A stretch of 64,000 bases of DNA from Holdemania sp. Marseille-P2844 (GTDB lineage Bacteria; Bacillota_I; Bacilli_A; Erysipelotrichales; Erysipelotrichaceae), in the NCBI RefSeq assembly GCF_900120005.1, contig NZ_LT635452.1, positions 265,667 to 329,666 on the forward strand, written 5' to 3'. This document shows, in pieces, positions 37,721 through 46,734 of this stretch (its first letter is position 1; each line of letters opens with the position of its first letter). Under the pieces are notes generated by a model. That model did not search any database and was not told the origin of the DNA. It saw nothing but the letters and a program-made list of their open reading frames with translations. The position numbers were made by a program, and so were the translations under genes.

Positions 37721-38749
37721 TTAGTCGCTTGTCCGATGGGATTTCTCCGAATCGTCCTCGGTTTGATTGAAACCGAAAACGATTTCTTTCTTTAACTGCT
37801 CCAGTTGTTGAAGACTGATCTTGGTGCAAAGCTGGATAAGCTGATCATTACAATGATTTCTCAACATTTCCCTTGCGGTTTCTAATCGTTGCTTTTCGAT
37901 GCCTTGTTCGACACCTTGTTCAATGCCTTGTTTGATGCCTTTCTCAATGCCTTCTGCCAAGCCTTCCCGTTTGCCTTCATAGCGCAGCTGCGCCATGTCC
38001 ATCATCCGCCGGTTATGCTCAAACGCCGCATCCCGCATTGCCGGATCACTGCTCATTCTCTTCATTACGCTGTCCGCCTCCTTAAAGATTTCATCTTCTT
38101 CCACTAACCGGACTGCCACCGAATCACTGTGTTCCTCGTCATACCGTTCGAGAAACCAGCACCACTTTTCCGCCCGGCTCAGCTCTTCATAACTATGATT
38201 CATCTGAATTATCTTCTTCATCTCTATGATAACCACCGTGATCAGATTTGTCAAGATGTCATGATCCAGGATCTCCGCTAACTGATAGACATGAATCGCT
38301 TTCTCCGGCTGATCTGCTTTCGCCGGAAAGTCGAAGTCCAGCAGAAACAGCTGATCCACCGGCGTCAGCGCAGTATACGCCAGGCCTTTGTTGTCCGGCC
38401 GGTTGACAAGCGTCGCGGCGTAATAAGCGCTGCGGTTGGGAATCTCCATCTTGTTGGAGCCGCACTGCATCTCAAAATCGATCAACCGGTCCGGCGTTAA
38501 GCGGGCGCAGATATCCAGACGGATATCCTTGGCCTGGAAGCCTTCGGTCAACAGCTCCGTGGAAGTCAAATCGACCTTATCCACGACATAATCCCGGATA
38601 CTTTCGGTCAGATCCTTCACCAGCCGTTTCCCAATCTTCGGATCATAAGTCATCAGGGATTTGAACACAAAGTCATTCGTACAGCGCAGCTTGTAGTTGG
38701 ATGGAGCCTGAGGCTTGGAACGTTGCTTTTTCGCTTTTATTAAAGTCAT
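37721..38749 (-). CDS. Rpn-family PD-(D/E)XK nuclease/putative transposase
   Basis: A 342-residue protein of the recombination-promoting nuclease (Rpn) family. The N-terminal LRCTNDFVFKSLM opens the PD-(D/E)XK fold, with DIRLDICARL and the ExQ motif in IDFEMQC as catalytic core (about residues 75-95). The C-terminus carries EGKREGLAEGIEKGIKQGIEQG, a run of 4-residue repeats typical of the family. GGGAGGGATAAAACCT supports the ATG at 38749. Inside the gene an AAGGAGG (38077-38083) precedes an in-frame ATG at 38065 by 11 nt, which could give a 114-residue C-terminal product. Members act in DNA mobility or phage defence. Confidence 0.88.
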   Translation of the reverse strand: MTLIKAKKQRSKPQAPSNYKLRCTNDFVFKSLMTYDPKIGKRLVKDLTESIRDYVVDKVDLTSTELLTEGFQAKDIRLDICARLTPDRLIDFEMQCGSNKMEIPNRSAYYAATLVNRPDNKGLAYTALTPVDQLFLLDFDFPAKADQPEKAIHVYQLAEILDHDILTNLITVVIIEMKKIIQMNHSYEELSRAEKWCWFLERYDEEHSDSVAVRLVEEDEIFKEADSVMKRMSSDPAMRDAAFEHNRRMMDMAQLRYEGKREGLAEGIEKGIKQGIEQGVEQGIEKQRLETAREMLRNHCNDQLIQLCTKISLQQLEQLKKEIVFGFNQTEDDSEKSHRTSD

Positions 38750-38935
38750 AGGTTTTATCCCTCCCTTATACCTATTGCGCTTTTTTGCGAAAAGCCCCGC
38801 TATTTCTTCATTTTTCATCATTCTTTCACAGTATGAAGGTTCTTTTTCACAAGCTGTAAGGTACGGATCCCGGATAGAAATCGAAAGACGAAATCAGTCT
38901 GTCAAAACAGCCCAAGATAAGAAAGCCTGAGGCGT

Positions 38936-38963
38936 AAAAAAAGAAGGTTGATCCAACCTTCTT
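38936..38963 (-). terminator. Terminator of the MarR/dehydratase-activator operon
   Basis: AAGAAGGTT / AACCTTCTT perfect stem; on the minus strand it is followed by a run of eight T, 22 nt after the last stop of the operon. Confidence 0.88.
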
Positions 38964-38984
38964 GCTTTGATATTGAAATCTGAG

Positions 38985-40277
38985 CTATTCAGCCTGGGGT
39001 ACAGGCATGGAAGCCGTGTCAGTTTCTGCTTTTTTCATATTTTCCCGCGCGATGGACAACATCAGCTTAATCCGATTTTCCTGATTGACCTGCGTTGCGC
39101 TTGGGTCATAATCAATCGCGACGATGTTGCAGTCCGGATCCTGTTCGCGGATTTTGCGGATCATGCCCTTGCCAACGATATGATTGGGCAGACAGCCAAA
39201 CGGCTGGGTACAGATAATATTCTTAAATCCCGATTTATTCAGTTCAACCATCTCGCCGGTCAATAACCAGCCCTCGCCCATCTTCGCGCCCAAACCGATA
39301 ATCTGCTCGGCGCCTGCTTTCATTTCAGGGAATGAGCCTGGCACGTCAAAATCGGAATAAGTGCGGATCGCGTCGATCGTCATTTTCTCCAGTTTCAGCA
39401 CCAGTGAATAGACGAAACTCATCAGCTGTTTTTTGACGAAACCGCCGCCGTACAGCTTGACGTCTTCAACGCCGTTGTAGACGCAGTACAACATGAACCC
39501 CATCATCCCCGGCAGCTTTACCTCACATTGCTGCTCCGCCAGAAACTTCTCCAGGCTGTTGTTGCCCAGCGGCGAATATTTAATATAGATTTCACCGACG
39601 ATGCCGACTTTGACTAAGTCCCGTTTTTGCCGCTCAATCGCGGCGTAAGACATGACGATATCGCGCATATTGCGCTTCATATCGCCGATGGATAAGCCCT
39701 GACGGTGATCAAACTGACGGCTGAGGTCGTCGATCCAGTGCTGGCAAAGCTGATCGGCAGTGCCGGATGCCACTTCATACGGCCGCACCTGATTGGTCAG
39801 ATCCATTAACAGATCGCCATAGACCAGCGCGCACAACATCTTCTGCAGCATCGACAGGCTTAATTTAAAACCCGGCTGGGAATCCAGTCCCGATAAATTC
39901 AGAGAAATAACCGGGACAAAACCGAGATCTGCTTTTTTCAAGGCTTTGCGAAGCAGATAAATATAATTGCTCGCACGGCAGCCGCCGCCGGTCTGCGTAA
40001 TGATCAGTGCCGTTTTGTGAACGTCGTATTTTCCGCTTTTCAGCGCGTCGATCATCTGGCCGATGACCAGCAGTGCCGGATAACACGTGTCGTTATGGAC
40101 ATATTTCAGACCCTGCTCGACAACTGAAGGACCGGTGTTTTCCAACAGCTCGACGTTGTACCGGCTGTGGACCAGCACGTTGCGCAGCAGCTGAAAGTGG
40201 ATCGGCGCCATCATCGGAATCAGGATCGTGTAATCCTTCTGCATTTCTTTTGTGAATAAAACTTTATTGTCAGTCAT
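38985..40277 (-). CDS. 2-hydroxyacyl-CoA dehydratase-type protein, C-terminal part of a split activator system
   Basis: A 430-residue protein matching the C-terminal third of the very large acyl-CoA dehydratase activase-related proteins of Clostridia and relatives. Recognisable segments are HNDTCYPALLVIGQMIDALKSG, TQTGGGCRASNY, VGEIYIKYSPLGNN and the cysteine-bearing QPFGCLPNHIVGKGM. Several conserved cysteines could bind an iron-sulfur cluster. Its start overlaps the stop of the upstream gene by 8 nt, so the two halves are made together. The role of this family is not firmly established. Confidence 0.82.
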   Translation of the reverse strand: MTDNKVLFTKEMQKDYTILIPMMAPIHFQLLRNVLVHSRYNVELLENTGPSVVEQGLKYVHNDTCYPALLVIGQMIDALKSGKYDVHKTALIITQTGGGCRASNYIYLLRKALKKADLGFVPVISLNLSGLDSQPGFKLSLSMLQKMLCALVYGDLLMDLTNQVRPYEVASGTADQLCQHWIDDLSRQFDHRQGLSIGDMKRNMRDIVMSYAAIERQKRDLVKVGIVGEIYIKYSPLGNNSLEKFLAEQQCEVKLPGMMGFMLYCVYNGVEDVKLYGGGFVKKQLMSFVYSLVLKLEKMTIDAIRTYSDFDVPGSFPEMKAGAEQIIGLGAKMGEGWLLTGEMVELNKSGFKNIICTQPFGCLPNHIVGKGMIRKIREQDPDCNIVAIDYDPSATQVNQENRIKLMLSIARENMKKAETDTASMPVPQAE

Positions 40278-43176
40278 GATGTTCTTCCTCCTGCTTCAGC
40301 GCGGCGAACAGGGAACGCAGACGGATTTTGACCGCGCCCAGGTTAGTGATTTCGTCGATTTTGATCTGCGTGTAAATCTTGCCGTGTTCCTCAAGAATCT
40401 CCCGCACTTCGTCGGTTGTGATCGCGTCGACGCCGCAGCCGAAGGAAACCAGCTGCACCAGATTCATCTTTTCCTGCGTCGCAACATAGCGGGCTGCGGC
40501 ATACAGCCGGGAGTGATACGTCCATTGGTTCCAGACGCCCAGCTCCTTCTTGCCGACTTCCTCGTTGATGACATCCTCGCTGATGACCGCCGCGCCGTAG
40601 CTGGTGATCAGTTTGTCGATGTCATGGGAAACCAGAGGATCGGCATGATACGGCCGGCCCGCCAGCACGATGATCTGACGGTCGTCCAGCTGGGCCTGCG
40701 TGATGATTTCCTGACCCTTTTGCCGGATTGTTTCCAGATGCTGATCATTTGCCTCATACGCCTTCTTGCTGGCCTTGATCACCTCGCGCAGACCGACGCG
40801 GAAGTGCTGGTTCAGAATCTTATGAACCTTGATCGGGAAATTTTTCTGACGATGGATGCCGACATAATCGTAGATGAAATCGCATTGCGTCACCTGCTGC
40901 ATATTGGCGGCGATGACTTCCGGATAGTAAGCGACGACCGGACAGTTATAATTGTTGTCGGCATTTTTTTCACGCATGTTGTAGGTCATGCACGGATAGA
41001 AAATCGCCGGGATCTGTTGGTCGAGCAGCGATTGGATCGCAGCGTGAACCAGCTTGGCGGGAAAACAGATTGTGTCGGAAGGAATTGAGTTCTGCGCTTT
41101 CTGGTATTTTTCCAGCGAAGCGAAGCCGGAGGTGACGACCTCGAAGCCCAGCTCCGTGAAGAAGGTGTGCCAGAATGGAAGCAGCTCCATCATATTTAAG
41201 GCTAACGGCAGGCCGATTTTCCCCCGCGGCCCGGGAACCGGCTTATACTGACTTAACAGCTCGCGCTTGACGGCGTAGATATTCAAGTCCTGAGACGTGC
41301 TTTTTTTCGTAACCGGGCGTTCGCAGCGGTTGCCGCCGATATATTTGCGGCCATCGGAAAACTGGTTGACGGTCAGCCGGCAATGGTTGTTGCACAAACC
41401 GCACTGGACATAGCGGATCTCGTTGTGGAAATGTTCCAGCTGGTCGAGATTTAACAGCGACGACGCATCCGGGCAATGGCGCAGGGCGTGCAGCGCGCAG
41501 CCGTAAGCGCCCATCAGGCCGGCGATATTCGGCCGGATAACCTCGGTGTCGAGTTCCTGCTCGAAGGCCCGCAGCACCGCGTCGTTGTAGAAGGTGCCGC
41601 CCTGGGTGATGATGTGTTTGCCCAAAGACTTTGCGTCAGCGGTCCGGATAACCTTATATAAAGCGTTTTTAACGACGCTGATCGACAGGCCCGCGGAGAT
41701 TTCGTCAATCGTTGCGCCGTCCTTCTGCGCCTGCTTGACTGAGGAATTCATGAAGACTGTGCAGCGGCTGCCCAGATCGACCGGATGTTTGGCGAACAGG
41801 CCGAGCCGCGAGAAATCCTCAATTTCATAGCCCAGCGCGTTGGCGAAGGTCTGCAGGAAGCTGCCGCAGCCGCTGGAACAGGCTTCGTTAAGGAAGATGT
41901 TGTCGATCGTGCCGTTATGAATTTTAAAGCATTTGATATCCTGACCGCCGATGTCGATGATGAAATCGACGTCCGGCATATATTTGCGGCTGGCGGTGAA
42001 ATGCGCCATCGTTTCCACGATGCCGGCATCGACGCCGAAGGCGCTGCGGATCAGATCTTCGCCATAACCGGTGACGCAGCTGGACACGATTTCCATCCGC
42101 GGGTTGGCGCGCATCAATTCGATCAGCGCTTCCCGGACCAGCTGCAGCGCGTTGCCCTGATTGGGCTGATACATCGAATACAGGATTTCTTCCTGCTCGT
42201 TGATCAGCACCATTTTGACCGTCGTGCTGCCGGCGTCAATGCCCAAAGCGCAGCGGCCGATAATTTCTTTCGGTTCATGAACCCGGACCTGATTGCGCTG
42301 ATGCCGCTCGCTGAACCGGCGGTATTCGTCCTCATCCGCAAACAACGGCGGCAGGGAACGCACAAAGCTGGACGCGTCCATCGTCTGCAGCTGTTCGATC
42401 GCGTCGGCGAAATTCACCGGATCTTCCGCTAATAACGCGGTGCCGATCGCGACGTAATACAGGCTGTTTTCCGGACAGACGCCGGTGAGCTTCAATGTTT
42501 TATCAAACGCCGCGCGCAGTTCGCTGTTGAAGGTCAGCGGTCCGCCCAGATAGACGACGCGGCCTTCGATTTTACGCCCCTGCGCCAGTCCCTGGATCGT
42601 CTGATTGACGACCGCCTGATAAATACTGGCAGCCAGATCTTCTTTATCCGCGCCCTGGTTGATCAGCGGCTGGATATCCGACTTGGCGAACACGCCGCAG
42701 CGGGAGGCGATCGTGTAGAGTTTTTCCGCCTGTTTGGCGGCTTCGTTCATTTCTTCCGCGCTTAAGTTTAAAAGCGTGGCCATCTGGTCGATAAACGCTC
42801 CGGTGCCGCCAGCGCAGGTGCCATTCATCCGGACTTCCAGACCGCCGCTGAGAAACAAAATCTTCGCGTCTTCGCCGCCCAGCTCGATGATGCAGTCGAC
42901 CTCCTCGAGTCTTTTCGTCGCGGCGATCCGGGTCGCGTACACTTCCTGCACAAACGGCAGGCTGCATTTTTCCTGCAGGCCCATCGCGGCGGAGCCCGAT
43001 ACTGCTAACGCCATGGCCGGCTGATTGTATTTGGCGGATACTTTCTGCAGCACCTCGATCAGCTTTTCCGTGATCTGGCAGCTGTGCCGCTGATAATCCT
43101 GATCAATGCAGCGTCCCGCGTCATCCAGGACGACATATTTGATCGTCGTCGAACCAATATCTATTCCTAATCGCAT
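40270..43176 (-). CDS. BadF/HgdC-type acyl-CoA dehydratase activase, N-terminal part of a split system
   Basis: A 968-residue protein with two ASKHA ATPase modules: MRLGIDIGSTTIKYVVLDD...MNGTCAGGTGAFIDQ and then CALGIDAGSTTVKMVLINE...EACSSGCGSFLQTFANAL, the Cys residues of which bind the [4Fe-4S] cluster in HgdC-like activators. From about residue 600 follow a cysteine-rich segment (CGLCNNHCRLTVNQF) and a DUF2229-like region. In most relatives this continues into the next gene as one chain of about 1,400 residues. The start overlaps the MarR gene by 10 nt. Confidence 0.88.
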   Translation of the reverse strand: MRLGIDIGSTTIKYVVLDDAGRCIDQDYQRHSCQITEKLIEVLQKVSAKYNQPAMALAVSGSAAMGLQEKCSLPFVQEVYATRIAATKRLEEVDCIIELGGEDAKILFLSGGLEVRMNGTCAGGTGAFIDQMATLLNLSAEEMNEAAKQAEKLYTIASRCGVFAKSDIQPLINQGADKEDLAASIYQAVVNQTIQGLAQGRKIEGRVVYLGGPLTFNSELRAAFDKTLKLTGVCPENSLYYVAIGTALLAEDPVNFADAIEQLQTMDASSFVRSLPPLFADEDEYRRFSERHQRNQVRVHEPKEIIGRCALGIDAGSTTVKMVLINEQEEILYSMYQPNQGNALQLVREALIELMRANPRMEIVSSCVTGYGEDLIRSAFGVDAGIVETMAHFTASRKYMPDVDFIIDIGGQDIKCFKIHNGTIDNIFLNEACSSGCGSFLQTFANALGYEIEDFSRLGLFAKHPVDLGSRCTVFMNSSVKQAQKDGATIDEISAGLSISVVKNALYKVIRTADAKSLGKHIITQGGTFYNDAVLRAFEQELDTEVIRPNIAGLMGAYGCALHALRHCPDASSLLNLDQLEHFHNEIRYVQCGLCNNHCRLTVNQFSDGRKYIGGNRCERPVTKKSTSQDLNIYAVKRELLSQYKPVPGPRGKIGLPLALNMMELLPFWHTFFTELGFEVVTSGFASLEKYQKAQNSIPSDTICFPAKLVHAAIQSLLDQQIPAIFYPCMTYNMREKNADNNYNCPVVAYYPEVIAANMQQVTQCDFIYDYVGIHRQKNFPIKVHKILNQHFRVGLREVIKASKKAYEANDQHLETIRQKGQEIITQAQLDDRQIIVLAGRPYHADPLVSHDIDKLITSYGAAVISEDVINEEVGKKELGVWNQWTYHSRLYAAARYVATQEKMNLVQLVSFGCGVDAITTDEVREILEEHGKIYTQIKIDEITNLGAVKIRLRSLFAALKQEEEHHD

Positions 43177-43625
43177 GCTTTGTCCCCCTGATTCTGTTTC
43201 ATCATAACGGCGTTTAACAACCGCAGTCCCTCCATTATCTTATCCATATTTTCGGGATCGGTGTATTCCAGCCGGCGCCGGATCATTTCATTAACGTTTT
43301 CCTGAACCTGATGGATCAGCTCGTGACTTTTGGCGGTGTTGATCAAAATCACGCTGCGCTGATCCTGCGGATCCCGTTTTCGCTTTAAGAAGCCGCTTTT
43401 CTCCAGCCGCTGCGCAATCAGGCAGAGATTGCTGGTAGTCATGCCCAGCCGCTGCGCCAGAAGGCTGAGTGTGACCGGACCATTTCGTTCAATTTCCGAA
43501 AGAACCATCGCCTGCGGGCGTGTTAAACCGTAGGGCGAGTAGAACTGATTCAATACATGATTCATGTGATTGTTCACGCTTCGTACAAGATTCATAAGCT
43601 CATTTTCATCAGCTTCATAGTGCAT
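43167..43625 (-). CDS. MarR-family regulator of the dehydratase-activator operon
   Basis: A 152-residue winged-helix regulator: LTRPQAMVLSEIERNGPVTLSLLAQRLGMTTSNLCLIAQRLEKSGFLKRKRD-PQDQRSV is the MarR DNA-binding region. It is the first gene of a three-gene operon with overlapping starts and stops, and TTAATGCATTAA lies in its promoter, so autoregulation is likely. MarR proteins beside this activator type often link to lipid or acyl-CoA status, but that is inference. Confidence 0.9.
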   Translation of the reverse strand: MHYEADENELMNLVRSVNNHMNHVLNQFYSPYGLTRPQAMVLSEIERNGPVTLSLLAQRLGMTTSNLCLIAQRLEKSGFLKRKRDPQDQRSVILINTAKSHELIHQVQENVNEMIRRRLEYTDPENMDKIMEGLRLLNAVMMKQNQGDKACD

Positions 43626-43664
43626 ACACCATCATCTCCAATTCAATTCTTAATTCTTGAATAA

Positions 43665-43676
43665 TTAATGCATTAA
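43665..43676 (-). promoter_or_regulatory. Perfect palindrome in the promoter of the MarR operon
   Basis: TTAATGCATTAA, 12-bp perfect palindrome, directly downstream of a minus-strand promoter (TTGACT and TAATAT with 16-bp spacing). A second imperfect repeat (TTAATTCTTGAATAATTAA) overlaps it. Probable MarR operator. Confidence 0.6.
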
Positions 43677-43777
43677 ATATTAACCGTTTAAATAAAAAAG
43701 TCAATTCGATTGACTGAAATTCTTTTTCTTTTCATCTTATTTTCACTTTCAAAATTCTATTTGCCGGGGAATTTGAT

Positions 43778-43783
43778 ATAATA
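43778..43783 (+). promoter_or_regulatory. Extended -10 promoter of the DUF1349-pepT unit
   Basis: TGATATAAT at 43776-43783 followed 22 nt later by the start codon behind TTAGGAAGGATAAGT. No strong -35. Confidence 0.55.
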
Positions 43784-43805
43784 AAAACAGTTAGGAAGGA
43801 TAAGT

Positions 43806-44405
43806 ATGAAAAAACGGCTGGATACTTCGCTGCTGGTCTGGATGAACCGTCCGTCCCTTTGGACGATCGGGCGCAGCCGGATCATCTTCAGCACAGAACC
43901 GGCGACGGATTTCTGGATCAACCAGGCCCGTCAGCTGAATAAATTCAACGGGCACGCGCTCTTGCTTCCAATCCGTCAGGATTTTACGCTGACGGTGACG
44001 ATTCGCGCGCAGCTGCATGAAGTTTATGATCAGCTGGGGATTTTTGTCATGAGCGATCCTTCCTGCTGGTGCAAGGCGGGAATTGAATATCGCGATGAAC
44101 AAGCGTCATCGGTCTGTTCGACGGTGACTTACGGCGGTTTCTCTGACTGGGCCGGCATGCCGATTTCCAGCGGCATTCATACGCTGACGCTGCGGCTGCA
44201 CCGGTGGCAGAATGAATTCCGCGTCGAATTTTCGTTTAATGGCCAGAAATTCAAATGGCTGCGGGAGTTTGCGCTGCCGTTGACCGAGGGTGTCGCGCAG
44301 GTTGGGTTTTATGCCTGCAGTCCCAAGAATTCGACGTTTGACGCTGAGTTTTTTGATATGATGATTGAAAGCCTGCAATGGGAAGAAAAGAGGAATAAAT
44401 TATGA
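43806..44405 (+). CDS. DUF1349 (concanavalin A-like) protein
   Basis: A 199-residue beta-sandwich protein of the DUF1349 family, a concanavalin-like fold with no known catalytic function. Family pattern: DFWINQARQLNKFNGHALL, LGIFVMSDPSCWCKAGIEY, SVCSTVTYGGFSDWAG and the terminal VGFYACSPKNSTFDAEFFDM. No signal peptide. Its stop overlaps the pepT start (ATGA). Confidence 0.85.
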   Translation: MKKRLDTSLLVWMNRPSLWTIGRSRIIFSTEPATDFWINQARQLNKFNGHALLLPIRQDFTLTVTIRAQLHEVYDQLGIFVMSDPSCWCKAGIEYRDEQASSVCSTVTYGGFSDWAGMPISSGIHTLTLRLHRWQNEFRVEFSFNGQKFKWLREFALPLTEGVAQVGFYACSPKNSTFDAEFFDMMIESLQWEEKRNKL

Positions 44406-45622
44406 CCCCAGAAGAGCGTTTAATTCGCTATGCGAAAATCAACACGGTTTCGGATCCGGAAAGTCCGACCGTCCCCAGCTCAGCCTGTCAGCTGGATCTG
44501 TTAAAGGTATTGAAAGAAGAAATGGAACAGCTGGGTATCCAGGAGGTTCGGGAGGATCAGGGCTATCTGTACGGCAGGATCCCGTCAAATCTGGACTATG
44601 AGGTTCCAACCGTCGGCTTTATCGCGCACATGGACACCGCGCCGGATTTCTGCGGCGAAGGCGTCAATCCGCGGATCATTCCTCAGTACGATGGCAAGGA
44701 TATCGCGCTGAACGACAAGATTACGCTGAAGGTCAGCGATTTTCCGAATATGGCGCGATATACGGGACAGGATCTGATCGTCACCGACGGCAATACGCTG
44801 CTGGGGGCGGACGATAAAGCGGGCATCGCAGATATTCTGACGATGGCGGAAACGCTGCTGACGCACCCGGAGATCAAGCATGGCGAGATCCGGATCGGCT
44901 TTACGCCGGATGAGGAAATCGGGCGCGGCGCGGATTTGTTCGACGTTGCGAATTTCCACGCGGATTTCGCGTATACGGTCGACGGCGGCGAGATGGAAGC
45001 GATCAGTGATGAAACGTTCAATGCGGCCAGCGCGAAGGTCACGGTTCAGGGTTTCTCGATCCATCCGGGCAGCGCGAAGCACAAGATGATCAATTCTCTG
45101 AACGTCGCGATGGAATTCCACGCGATGCTGCCGGTGTTCAACCGTCCTGAATATACCGAGGGTACCGAAGGTTTTAATCATCTGAACAATATGGAGGGCA
45201 ATGTTGAACAGACGGTGATGGAATATATCATCCGCAATCATGACAGCGAGCAGTTCCAGGCGCAGATGGCGATGATGAAGGCGGCGGAGACGTATATGAA
45301 TCAGAAATACGGACAGCCGCTGGTACAGGTGGAGATCAAGGAATCGTATCGGAATATGAAGGAAATCCTGAAGGATCAGGAATGGATTGTAGATCTGGCA
45401 AAGCAGGCGATCACGGAAGCAGGGTTGCAGCCATGGGTGGAAAAAGTCCGCGGCGGCACCGATGGAGCGCGGCTGACGTTCATGGGGCTGCCATGTCCGA
45501 ACTTGGGCACGGGCGGGGCGAACTGCCATGGCCGTTACGAGGTATGCAGCGTGCAGGAGATGCACAAGGTGGTTGAGATTCTGCTGAACATCGTAAAAGC
45601 GACGACGAATTTGAAGAAATAG
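44402..45622 (+). CDS. pepT: Peptidase T (tripeptide aminopeptidase)
   Basis: A 406-residue M20-family zinc aminopeptidase releasing the N-terminal residue of tripeptides. Metal ligands and catalytic residues: FIAHMDTAPD, LLGADDKAG, the catalytic Glu pair in TPDEEIGRGA, DGGEMEA and the terminal NCHGRYE. Full family length, cytoplasmic. Coupled to the DUF1349 gene and followed by a terminator. Confidence 0.96.
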   Translation: MTPEERLIRYAKINTVSDPESPTVPSSACQLDLLKVLKEEMEQLGIQEVREDQGYLYGRIPSNLDYEVPTVGFIAHMDTAPDFCGEGVNPRIIPQYDGKDIALNDKITLKVSDFPNMARYTGQDLIVTDGNTLLGADDKAGIADILTMAETLLTHPEIKHGEIRIGFTPDEEIGRGADLFDVANFHADFAYTVDGGEMEAISDETFNAASAKVTVQGFSIHPGSAKHKMINSLNVAMEFHAMLPVFNRPEYTEGTEGFNHLNNMEGNVEQTVMEYIIRNHDSEQFQAQMAMMKAAETYMNQKYGQPLVQVEIKESYRNMKEILKDQEWIVDLAKQAITEAGLQPWVEKVRGGTDGARLTFMGLPCPNLGTGGANCHGRYEVCSVQEMHKVVEILLNIVKATTNLKK

Positions 45623-45630
45623 AAAATGAA

Positions 45631-45666
45631 AAGGCTGAACTGGAATAGTTCAGCTTTGTTTGTCTT
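45631..45666 (+). terminator. Terminator of pepT
   Basis: GCTGAACT / AGTTCAGC with GGAAT loop, flanked by AAG and a TTTGTTTGTCTTTT tail. Confidence 0.88.
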
Positions 45667-45711
45667 TTGAAACTAGTTTACAGATCTGCCTGTTCTGACA
45701 ACGATAAAAAT

Positions 45712-45762
45712 AAAACAGGAAGTCAATCTGACCGCTGAGGCAGACGTGGACTTCCTGTTTTT
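45712..45762. terminator. Bidirectional terminator between pepT and the acetyltransferase gene
   Basis: AAAACAGGAAGTC / GACTTCCTGTTTT, 13-bp stem with a 24-nt loop. On the minus strand TTTTATTTTTATCG follows, serving the acetyltransferase gene that ends at 45781. Confidence 0.82.
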
Positions 45763-45780
45763 CTGGAGCTTTATCTTCTT

Positions 45781-46263
45781 TTACAATTTCTTTTCAAACA
45801 GGATGAAGTCAGTATCGTACATTCGGCAGCTGCCTTTCTCCTGAAAATCAGCGCCGCGATACAAGGCCAGGGTCGGTGCGTTTTCTTTGGCCGCTAACAA
45901 CTGAATTCCATCAGCGCCCCGTTTGCGTACTTCTTCTATTAAACCTTGCAGCAGGAGCTTGCCATATCCCTGCCCCTGAAACTGCGGATCTACGGCTAAA
46001 CGGCTTAATTCCAGAGGGTGAAGCAAAGCCGTGCGGTATTCTAAATCTTTCAGTTCATCCGCCGGCGTGATCGCACCCGCCGCGACGATCTCGCCCTGTT
46101 CGTTTTTCAACGTCATTAACCCCTGACGATGATAATCTTGTTCCACAAAATCTCGGGTTGGGTATTCGTCATCCCAACTGCCGCGGCTTGTTTGAACACA
46201 ACGTCGATACAGCTGGTAAATAAGATCGATTTCTTCTTCGAAAGCGGCTTGAAAAGTAAGCAT
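45781..46263 (-). CDS. GNAT-family N-acetyltransferase
   Basis: A 160-residue GNAT protein with the acetyl-CoA loop VDPQFQGQGYGKLLLQGL and the LELSRLAV strand before it, then LLAAKENAPTLALYRGADF as the conserved C-terminal part. The ATG at 46263 follows AAGAAGGAGAACGCCTG; upstream in-frame sequence has no ribosome site. Acceptor substrate unknown. Confidence 0.85.
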   Translation of the reverse strand: MLTFQAAFEEEIDLIYQLYRRCVQTSRGSWDDEYPTRDFVEQDYHRQGLMTLKNEQGEIVAAGAITPADELKDLEYRTALLHPLELSRLAVDPQFQGQGYGKLLLQGLIEEVRKRGADGIQLLAAKENAPTLALYRGADFQEKGSCRMYDTDFILFEKKL

Positions 46264-46398
46264 CAGGCGTTCTCCTTCTTTCAGTAATGAATGGAATGGG
46301 GATTTTTTACAAAATAGGGGATTCTTACAATGTGTCTTGTTTATCAACTACTGAATAGGAAGCAAATAGCCGATAAAGAGAATCGGGTATCTGAATTG

Positions 46399-46734
46399 CT
46401 ACGGTTCTAAAACTCCGCAGATCGTTTTTCTTTGTCCGCCCGCGGCGTCAATCCAACAGAGGTTTTCGTTTTGAATGTCCGGTCTGGCATAAACGAAAGC
46501 GTACAGCTGACTCAACTGCCAGGCTCGCTGCCAGTCCTGTTCATTTGCCGCAGTTTCGATCGCGTCGGTAAGCGCATCGCCGAAGCTGCCGCCGCTGGCG
46601 AAGTCATCCTCCCATTCCTCAATAATCGACTGACTGAAGTGGAGTGCGGGAACTTCAAATTGAAAGTGAACAAAGACGATTCCAATTAAAATCAAGCTTA
46701 AAAAAATATTCAGAATCCGTATTTTCTTATTCAT
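46399..46734 (-). CDS. Small membrane-anchored protein of unknown function
   Basis: A 111-residue protein with one N-terminal membrane helix (ILNIFLSLILIGIVFVHFQF) and an acidic extracytoplasmic part ending in CGVLEP. Start chosen at ATG 46734 with GGAGGG eight nt upstream rather than the GTG at 46743. It overlaps the end of the upstream gene by 8 nt, so the two membrane-anchored proteins are co-expressed. No family recognised. Confidence 0.7.
   Translation of the reverse strand: MNKKIRILNIFLSLILIGIVFVHFQFEVPALHFSQSIIEEWEDDFASGGSFGDALTDAIETAANEQDWQRAWQLSQLYAFVYARPDIQNENLCWIDAAGGQRKTICGVLEP

Noticed and set aside
37910..37960. Short tandem repeats in the Rpn gene as a CRISPR-like array
   Set aside because: They are in-frame 12-nt units encoding GIEQ-type residues of a coiled region, with no spacers.
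44585..45565. A 326-codon minus-strand frame opposite pepT
   Set aside because: Antisense shadow of a well-conserved peptidase gene; His- and Arg-rich as expected for such shadows.
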